Positions 7,149 through 10,935 of a stretch of 10,935 nt of DNA are shown here, one piece after another. The stretch covers positions 1 to 10,935 of the forward strand of contig CAYNDV010000147.1 of the NCBI GenBank assembly GCA_964396055.1, read 5' to 3'. The position numbers and the translations under genes were made by a program. The DNA is from CAYJPV01 sp964396055. GTDB taxonomy: Bacteria > Acidobacteriota > Vicinamibacteria > Vicinamibacterales > JAKQTR01. The notes under the pieces are model-generated. The model worked only from the letters and a program-made list of their open reading frames with translations. It searched no databases and had not been told where the DNA came from. How positions within the stretch are numbered: the stretch's first letter is position 1; every line of letters begins with the position of its first letter.

Positions 7149-8456
7149 ATGACCATGAATATCGCCGTGATCGGCGCGCAGTGGGGCGACGAAGGCAAAG
7201 GCAAACTCGTCGACCTGCTGGCGCCCCGCTTCTCCATGGTGGCGCGCTACGCCGGCGGGCACAACGCCGGCCACACCGTGTACGCGGGCGGCCGGCGGTT
7301 CATCCTGCGCCTCATCCCGTCCGGCATCCTGCATGACGGCATGGCGTGCGTCATCGGCAACGGCGTCGTGGTCGACCTCAAGGCGCTCTTCGAGGAAGTT
7401 GACGAACTGGCGCTGGCGGGCATCACCGTCGACGGCCGCCTGGCCATCAGCGACCGCGCGCACGTCATCCTGCCGCATCACCGCGATCTCGACCGCGCCA
7501 GCGAGGCCGAGCGCGGGTCGCGGCGCATCGGCACCACGTCGCGGGGCATCGGCCCGGCCTACGAGGACAAGATCGCGCGGCGCGGGATCCGGATGTGCGA
7601 CCTGACCGACGCCGCGGCGATCGAGGACCACGTGCGGCGCACGATCGACCTGCGCAACCGCCTGGCGGACGTGGAACCGCTCGACTGGCAGCGGGTGCTG
7701 GCCGAGGTGTCGGCGCTGGCGGCACGCGTGGCGCCCTGGATTACGGACGTCTCGGTGCGCCTGACCGGCGCGATGCGCGAGGGGCGCACGGTCCTCTTCG
7801 AAGGCGCGCAGGGCACCATGCTCGACGTCGACCATGGGACCTACCCCTACGTGACCTCGTCGAGCGCCACGGCCGGCGGCGTCTGCACCGGGCTCGGCAT
7901 CGGACCGCGGGCCGTGCACGGGGTGCTGGGCATCGTGAAGGCCTACACCACGCGCGTCGGCGAAGGGCCGCTGCCGACCGAATTGACGGGGCCGGACGGG
8001 GAGGCTCTGCGCGCCAGGGGACAGGAGTTCGGGGCGGTCACAGGGCGGCCGCGCCGGTGCGGGTGGTTCGACGCCGTGGTCGTGCGCCACTCGGTGCGCG
8101 TGAACGGCATCGAGGGCCTGGCCCTCACCAAACTCGACGTCCTCGATGGCCTGGCGCAGGTGCCGGTCTGCACGGGGTACCGGGTGGACGGCACGGTGCT
8201 GCACGAGTTCCCGGCGGACCTCCGACGGCTCGAACGCTGCGAGCCGGTCCTCGAGTACCTGCCAGGCTGGTCGGCCCCGACCCACGGCGTGCGCCGCCTG
8301 GACGATCTGCCCGCGGAGGCGCGGGCGTACGTCGCGCGCCTCGAGGCGCTCTGCGGCGTGCCGGCACTGCTGGTGTCCACCGGAGCCGGCCGTGACGACA
8401 CCATCGTCAGCGGCCACCCGCTCGTGCAGGCCTGGTTCGGCGAAGGGCTGGTCTAG
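7149..8456 (+). CDS. purA: Adenylosuccinate synthetase
   Basis: A 435-residue cytosolic enzyme that joins IMP and aspartate using GTP to make adenylosuccinate, the first committed step from IMP to AMP. E. coli PurA is 432 residues, so it is full length. The N-terminal GTP/IMP loop QWGDEGKGK carries the general-base Asp14, and GHNAGHT carries His42. IGTTSRGIGPAY, LFEGAQGTMLDVDHGTYPYV and VKAYTTRVGEGPLPTEL follow in the family order, and GRPRRCGWFDAV is the usual C-terminal-half motif. Two in-frame ATGs are possible: 7149, with AGAGG at 7140-7144 four nt before it, and 7155, with AGGA at 7146-7149 five nt before it. They differ by two residues and I cannot separate them. The gene converges on the PilZ gene with a 10-nt gap and no obvious terminator. 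Confidence 0.97.
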   Translation: MTMNIAVIGAQWGDEGKGKLVDLLAPRFSMVARYAGGHNAGHTVYAGGRRFILRLIPSGILHDGMACVIGNGVVVDLKALFEEVDELALAGITVDGRLAISDRAHVILPHHRDLDRASEAERGSRRIGTTSRGIGPAYEDKIARRGIRMCDLTDAAAIEDHVRRTIDLRNRLADVEPLDWQRVLAEVSALAARVAPWITDVSVRLTGAMREGRTVLFEGAQGTMLDVDHGTYPYVTSSSATAGGVCTGLGIGPRAVHGVLGIVKAYTTRVGEGPLPTELTGPDGEALRARGQEFGAVTGRPRRCGWFDAVVVRHSVRVNGIEGLALTKLDVLDGLAQVPVCTGYRVDGTVLHEFPADLRRLERCEPVLEYLPGWSAPTHGVRRLDDLPAEARAYVARLEALCGVPALLVSTGAGRDDTIVSGHPLVQAWFGEGLV

Positions 8457-8466
8457 GCGGGGCCTG

Positions 8467-9108
8467 CTAGGCGCGTTCGACCTGGGCGTAGGTCATGCAC
8501 AGCTGTTCGAGGGCGTGCGCGTCAGGCGTCGCGAATTCGAGGCCGGCTCGATACTGCGGCGTGGGCCGGCCCTTGGGCAACTCGAAGTTGGCCCAGGCCA
8601 CCGAGGCCACGAGCCGCGCAGCGTCACCGGGCAACGCCACGCGCACGCGCTGATTGGGCTTGAGCGGGGCGCTCGACACCACCTGCGCGCCCAGCGTCGA
8701 CAGATCCACCAACTGGGCCGGCGTGTTGTCGATCTGGATCTCGATGCCGGGCTTCATACGGATCCGCGGCACGCGCCGGGTCCCGCGCCAGTCCAGCGAC
8801 GGCGCGGCGGGTGGTTCCTGGGCCGCGCTGAGCGGCGCCACCGAGTCGCCCGCCACCACCAGGATCTCCGTGGAGGCAAACGCCGGATCGGCACTCAGCC
8901 GCTCGATCATCGCGGTGCCGCGGCTGCTGCGCGAGAACTCGCGTTCGATCACCAGGAAACGCGGCCGGTGCTCGATGATGGTCTCGAGCGCGGCCCGCAC
9001 ATCCTCTTCAGGAAAGAGCTTCACCGGACCGTCGGTCACCTCCGGACGCGCCCGGAGCGGGTTCAGCAGGTCACGGCTTCCTACCACGATCGTCATGGAT
9101 TCCGGCAT
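8467..9108 (-). CDS. PilZ-domain protein with a degenerate receiver-like N-terminal domain
   Basis: A 213-residue predicted cytosolic c-di-GMP effector. The C-terminal PilZ domain (about 110-205) keeps both ligand-binding motifs: RxxxR at 111-115 (RRVPR) and [D/N]xSxxG at 135-140 (DLSTLG), so binding is expected. Residues ~5-88 have the alternating strand/helix look of a response-regulator receiver (TIVVGSRDLL, EEDVRAALETIIEHRPRFLVI, STEILVVAGD), but the phosphoacceptor position appears to read LVIERE with Glu, and the acidic pair after strand 1 is missing. This suggests a non-phosphorylated pseudo-receiver. Alternative starts are ATG 9108 (used here) and ATG 9096; neither has a strong ribosome-binding site. 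It is the last gene of the minus-strand cluster, 78 nt after the anti-sigma gene, and may be its own transcription unit. Output (motility, adhesion, exopolysaccharide) cannot be inferred. Confidence 0.88.
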   Translation of the reverse strand: MPESMTIVVGSRDLLNPLRARPEVTDGPVKLFPEEDVRAALETIIEHRPRFLVIEREFSRSSRGTAMIERLSADPAFASTEILVVAGDSVAPLSAAQEPPAAPSLDWRGTRRVPRIRMKPGIEIQIDNTPAQLVDLSTLGAQVVSSAPLKPNQRVRVALPGDAARLVASVAWANFELPKGRPTPQYRAGLEFATPDAHALEQLCMTYAQVERA

Positions 9109-9154
9109 GGGATGCTGGGTTCGCGCACACCCGATCAGCGACGGGGCCTCTGGG

Positions 9155-9190
9155 AGTGTAACGCAGGCCGGGTCAAAAGTGGCGGGTCAA
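9155..9190 (-). promoter_or_regulatory. Tandem TTGACCC motif with TACACT, upstream of the PilZ gene
   Basis: Read on the minus strand, TTGACCC occurs twice (complements of 9184-9190 and 9170-9176, 14 bp apart start to start), followed by TACACT (complement of 9155-9160). The hexamers resemble -35 and -10 elements, but spacing from either TTGACC to TACACT is about 10 or 24 bp instead of 17, so this is not a standard promoter. The distal copy overlaps the anti-sigma stop codon. It may be a two-half-site regulator-binding site for the PilZ gene or chance. Confidence 0.25.
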
Positions 9191-9813
9191 TCCTTGCCGG
9201 CAGGCGGGGGGGCCTGTATCCGCAGCGTCATCGCGTCGATGGCCTCCAGTTCGGGTGTCCGGGGCGAGGCGATGGCGAGATCGACTTCGGAGAGGAACTC
9301 GTCACCATTGAACGCAGTCAAGGCCGCAGGCGTGATGCCGGCGCTGGCCGGACCGATCCGGGGCGCCTGCTGCACCGCGCTGGCCACCCGCGTGGCGTCC
9401 TCGGTGATGTGCAGGACCTGGCCGAACACCACGCCAATCAGCAGGCCTGCGGCCGCGGCCGCGGCGACCCAGCCCCACCGAGGCTGCAGCCAGCCGCCGG
9501 GGCGGGCGCCCGCGTCGGCGGCAGGGAAGGCGATGACGCGCCCGCCGGTGGCGTCCAGGCGCCGGAGGATCCGCTCGCGCTGCCGCAACAGCCGCTCAGG
9601 GGTGAAGGCTTCGTCAGCGGCCTCCATGGATGCCTGGCTGGCGCCGTCCAGGCTGCGGCACAACACGTCGTACCGTCCGTGGCAGGCGGCGCAGGCGTCC
9701 ACGTGACGCACCACGCGCTCGTCGCCCGGCATCAGGGCGTCCAGACCACGGTCCGCCATGTACCGGCGCAGCAACGCGTCGTCATCCGGGTGTGACTTAT
9801 CCCTGAACACCAC
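9187..9813 (-). CDS. Membrane-anchored zinc-finger (ZAS) anti-sigma factor
   Basis: A 208-residue predicted inner-membrane protein that should bind and silence the sigma factor encoded just upstream. Its cytosolic N-terminal part has the ZAS motif Hx3Cx2C (HVDACAAC, with H37, C41, C44). One membrane helix is likely at about 113-135 (WGWVAAAAAAGLLIGVVFG), leaving a ~70-residue C-terminal periplasmic region without an identifiable domain. The start is GTG at 9813, with GGAGG at 9817-9821 only 3 nt before it, slightly tight but the best site available. The first 17 nt overlap the end of the sigma gene, the usual order and coupling for a sigma/anti-sigma pair. The signal that relieves inhibition is not apparent; a site-2-protease-type release or redox sensing at the Cys pair are both possible. 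Pairing rests on motif and position. Confidence 0.85.
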   Translation of the reverse strand: MVFRDKSHPDDDALLRRYMADRGLDALMPGDERVVRHVDACAACHGRYDVLCRSLDGASQASMEAADEAFTPERLLRQRERILRRLDATGGRVIAFPAADAGARPGGWLQPRWGWVAAAAAAGLLIGVVFGQVLHITEDATRVASAVQQAPRIGPASAGITPAALTAFNGDEFLSEVDLAIASPRTPELEAIDAMTLRIQAPPPAGKD

Positions 9814-10495
9814 GTTCCTCCAATGCCCCGCGCAGCTTGCGCAGCGCCCGAAACAGATGCACGCGGACCGTCGACTCGTTCAGACCGGTGAGGCTGCCGA
9901 CCTCGCGGGGCGACTGCCCCTCGGTGTGGCAGAGCAGGAACACCTCGCGCTGGCGCGCCGGCAGTGTCTCGACCGCCGCCGCCAGGGCATCCCGCCGCTC
10001 GCGGCCGAGCAACTGGTCCTCCGGTGTCGCATCCGGCGAGCGGAACTGATCCGCCCGATACGGACTATCGGCATCCCGGTCCAGCCCCGCGATCTCCCAC
10101 CGGCTCCGCCGCCGTCGTGACTTCTTCCGGTCGCGGCACGTGTTGATGAGGATGCGGTTGAACCACGCCTCAAAGGGCAGGTCCTCCCGGTACGCCGTGA
10201 TGTGCGTGAACACCTTCACGAACGTGTCCTGCACCGCCTCGTCGGCGTCCGTCACGTCCCGGAGCAGGTAGAGGGCCAGGCGCGAGGCCCGCCGCTGCTG
10301 GCCGGCCACCAGGTCGCCGAACGCCTCGCGCGCCTCGGCATCGTGGCCCGCCAGCACCAGGCTCTTGACGCGCCTGGCGTCTTCCGAGCCTCCCCCCGCG
10401 GGCGCCGACACGCCCGGCCGCCGGGCCGCGCCCAGCGCGTCTGGGCGGCCGGTTGGCGGGACGACCGGGAACCGCGGTTCGGACATGACCGACAT
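9797..10495 (-). CDS. ECF-family RNA polymerase sigma factor (RpoE-like)
   Basis: A 232-residue sigma-70 protein of the extracytoplasmic-function type, with region 2 and region 4 only. Region 2 covers about 56-125: DADEAVQDTFVKVF is the core-binding/-10 recognition helix and FEAWFNRILINTCRDRKK follows it. Region 4 covers about 168-222, with the helix-turn-helix SPREVGSLTGLNESTVRVHL that reads the -35 box. The first ~40 residues are a Pro/Gly/Ala-rich extension not typical of the family (usual length about 190). Starts at ATG 10495 or ATG 10486 are both possible; AGTAGG lies only 2 nt before the first. The stop overlaps the anti-sigma start, consistent with co-translation and autoregulation. 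The target genes and inducing stress are not visible; the nearest same-strand gene beyond the anti-sigma is the PilZ gene. Confidence 0.93.
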   Translation of the reverse strand: MSVMSEPRFPVVPPTGRPDALGAARRPGVSAPAGGGSEDARRVKSLVLAGHDAEAREAFGDLVAGQQRRASRLALYLLRDVTDADEAVQDTFVKVFTHITAYREDLPFEAWFNRILINTCRDRKKSRRRRSRWEIAGLDRDADSPYRADQFRSPDATPEDQLLGRERRDALAAAVETLPARQREVFLLCHTEGQSPREVGSLTGLNESTVRVHLFRALRKLRGALEERGVQG

Positions 10496-10554
10496 GGCCT
10501 ACTGTGATTACGCCGGGGCAGGGCCAGCCGTTTACGCGGCAGTGACCCCGCTGG

Positions 10555-10565
10555 AGGACAGTCCT
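10555..10565. promoter_or_regulatory. Short palindrome upstream of the sigma gene
   Basis: AGGAC-A-GTCCT is a perfect 5-bp inverted repeat about 60 bp upstream of the sigma start codon, between the start codon and the GGGGCGT array. This is a plausible operator position, but its small size makes chance possible. Confidence 0.25.
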
Positions 10566-10576
10566 ATGGTAGCACC

Positions 10577-10636
10577 GGGGCGTGGGGCGTGGGGCGTGGG
10601 GCGTGGGGCGTGGGGCGTGGGGCGTGGGGCGTGGGG
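10577..10636. repeat. Tandem heptanucleotide array (GGGGCGT), 8 perfect copies plus GGGG
   Basis: Eight uninterrupted, identical GGGGCGT units from 10577 to 10632, ending with a ninth GGGG. On the plus strand it gives nine G4 runs separated by 3-nt CGT loops, a strong G-quadruplex pattern; the complementary strand is C-rich. Period 7 is not a multiple of 3, so it is not coding. Perfect identity implies recent expansion by slippage. Confidence 0.95.
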
Positions 10637-10653
10637 ATTGTGGTTCACGTGTA

Positions 10654-10688
10654 GAAGCAGGAAGCAAGAAGCAAGAAGCAAGAAGGGA
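10654..10688. repeat. Tandem heptanucleotide array (GAAGCAA), 5 units
   Basis: Units are GAAGCAG, three perfect GAAGCAA copies (10661-10681), and a diverged GAAGGGA. The purine-rich tract is unlike the local composition, and its right half is part of the larger direct repeat 10674-10706. Confidence 0.9.
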
Positions 10689-10706
10689 TCACGCTGTCAC
10701 GCGGAA
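10674..10706. repeat. Left copy of a 33-bp direct repeat
   Basis: This segment matches 10801-10833 at 31 of 33 positions (differences at 10695 and 10703). It begins AGAAGCAAGAAGGGATCACG and continues into GTCACGC and GAA. The two copies start 127 bp apart in the same orientation, so it looks like a duplicated or dispersed repeat unit that includes the end of the GAAGCAA array. Confidence 0.85.
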
Positions 10707-10791
10707 TTCGGGCCGACGAGCGGGCGGAGGGTTCCGGCCTGCGGAGTCCGGCCCGGGAGCGGCCGTGCCGGCCCGGGGCGCGGGCTTGTCA

Positions 10792-10815
10792 GAAGCAAGA
10801 AGAAGCAAGAAGGGA
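10792..10815. repeat. Second, short GAAGCAA array
   Basis: GAAGCAA at 10792-10798, a 3-nt GAA insertion, GAAGCAA at 10802-10808 and GAAGGGA at 10809-10815. It ends with the same diverged unit as the array at 10654-10688, showing that the arrays share ancestry rather than arising separately. Confidence 0.8.
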
Positions 10816-10833
10816 TCACGCGGTCACGCCGAA
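10801..10833. repeat. Right copy of the 33-bp direct repeat
   Basis: Partner of 10674-10706 (31 of 33 identical). It runs directly into the third heptanucleotide array, so the repeat unit lies against a different tandem array on each side. Confidence 0.85.
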
Positions 10834-10840
10834 CGTGGAA

Positions 10841-10896
10841 CCTGGAACCGCGAACCGTCAACCGTGAACCGTGAACCGTGAACCGTGAACCGTGAC
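10841..10896. repeat. Tandem heptanucleotide array (CCGTGAA), 8 units
   Basis: In order: CCTGGAA, CCGCGAA, CCGTCAA, four perfect CCGTGAA copies (10862-10889), and CCGTGAC. The left units are diverged and the centre is identical, the pattern expected when slippage homogenises the middle of an array. GGTTCACG at 10642-10649 is an inverted match to the array phase CGTGAACC. Confidence 0.92.
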
Positions 10897-10919
10897 CCTT
10901 CGGCGCAGCTCAGGGTCAC
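10892..10919. repeat. Palindromic hairpin at the array edge, REP-like
   Basis: GTGACCCT at 10892-10899 pairs perfectly with AGGGTCAC at 10912-10919 around a 12-nt loop. The flank (CCCCGAGCAACGTCGAG) continues to the window end and resembles the arms of palindromic intergenic repeats common in GC-rich genomes. The element may be cut by the window edge. No T-run follows, so it is not an obvious terminator. Confidence 0.5.
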
Positions 10920-10935
10920 CCCGAGCAACGTCGAG

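Larger units (their letters stand above)
10496..10935. other. Gene-free, repeat-rich spacer upstream of the sigma gene
   Basis: No credible gene in 440 bp: the open frames across it are translations of the tandem repeats. It holds three 7-bp-period arrays, a repeated 33-bp segment, a GC-rich linker (10707-10790) containing CCGGCCCGGG twice (10748-10757 and 10768-10777), and an 8-bp-stem hairpin near the window edge. Any promoter of the sigma operon should lie in the first ~80 bp (10496-10576). Confidence 0.75.

Noticed and set aside
8457..8472. Terminator between purA and the PilZ gene
   Set aside because: Only a 4-bp stem (GCCT/AGGC) with a 3-nt loop and no T-run; too weak to call.
8146..9795. 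Plus-strand open frame of 549 codons over purA's end, PilZ and anti-sigma genes
   Set aside because: It conflicts with three motif-bearing genes and has no recognisable domain.
10365..10881. Gly/Arg-rich open frames over the repeat region
   Set aside because: They are translations of 7-bp repeats in all frames and carry no start signal or domain.
10577..10896. CRISPR array
   Set aside because: Units are 7 bp without spacers, and no Cas gene is present; the 33-bp repeat occurs only twice with different flanks.
10642..10896. A mobile element bracketed by GGTTCACG and CGTGAACC
   Set aside because: The 8-bp inverted match is explained by the repeated array phase, and there is no target-site duplication or transposase.

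Overview
The window is bacterial chromosome, GC-rich (roughly 70% by eye), tightly packed and mostly housekeeping. It holds one partial and nine complete protein genes and no recognisable RNA gene, transposase, phage gene or CRISPR array. The gene mix and protein style (fused ATP sulfurylase/APS kinase, FtsB-like divisome protein, membrane HAMP-SpoIIE phosphatase, PilZ protein with a receiver-like N-terminus, ECF sigma/ZAS anti-sigma pair) together with the GC content would suit an Acidobacteriota lineage such as Vicinamibacteria. That assignment is an inference from style, not from a marker gene.

Left part (1-2560): the C-terminus of an unrecognised protein is followed by a bifunctional ATP sulfurylase/APS kinase on the plus strand. 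A perfect 10-bp GC hairpin separates it from a convergent ftsB-like gene. The 69-bp gap 2492-2560 lies between the divergent ftsB and cutA genes.

Middle part (2561-5975): cutA, a HAMP/SpoIIE-type PP2C phosphatase and an RNase III gene form a plus-strand operon with overlapping reading frames (4-nt and 16-nt overlaps). The RNase III reading frame is continuous with an upstream DUF2007-like domain, giving an apparent DUF2007-RNase III fusion. A minus-strand P-loop ATPase with a C-terminal winged-helix-like region ends inside the RNase III stop codon: both TAG stops share one CTAG. The ATPase has Arg in place of the Walker A Lys.

Right part (7049-10495): purA (adenylosuccinate synthetase) has a plausible extended -10 promoter. 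It converges on a minus-strand cluster whose transcription order is ECF sigma factor, membrane zinc-finger anti-sigma factor, then a PilZ protein with a receiver-like N-terminus. Sigma and anti-sigma overlap by 17 nt and are probably translationally coupled. The PilZ protein keeps both c-di-GMP-binding motifs.

Right end (10496-10935): a 440-bp gene-free stretch upstream of the sigma gene is built largely from simple repeats. Three unrelated tandem arrays (GGGGCGT, GAAGCAA, CCGTGAA) all have a period of exactly 7 bp. There is also a near-identical 33-bp direct repeat and an 8-bp-stem hairpin next to the window edge. This repeat-rich spacer, the RNase III fusion and the Arg-P-loop ATPase are the least ordinary things here. 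I see no clear multi-gene defence or otherwise new system.
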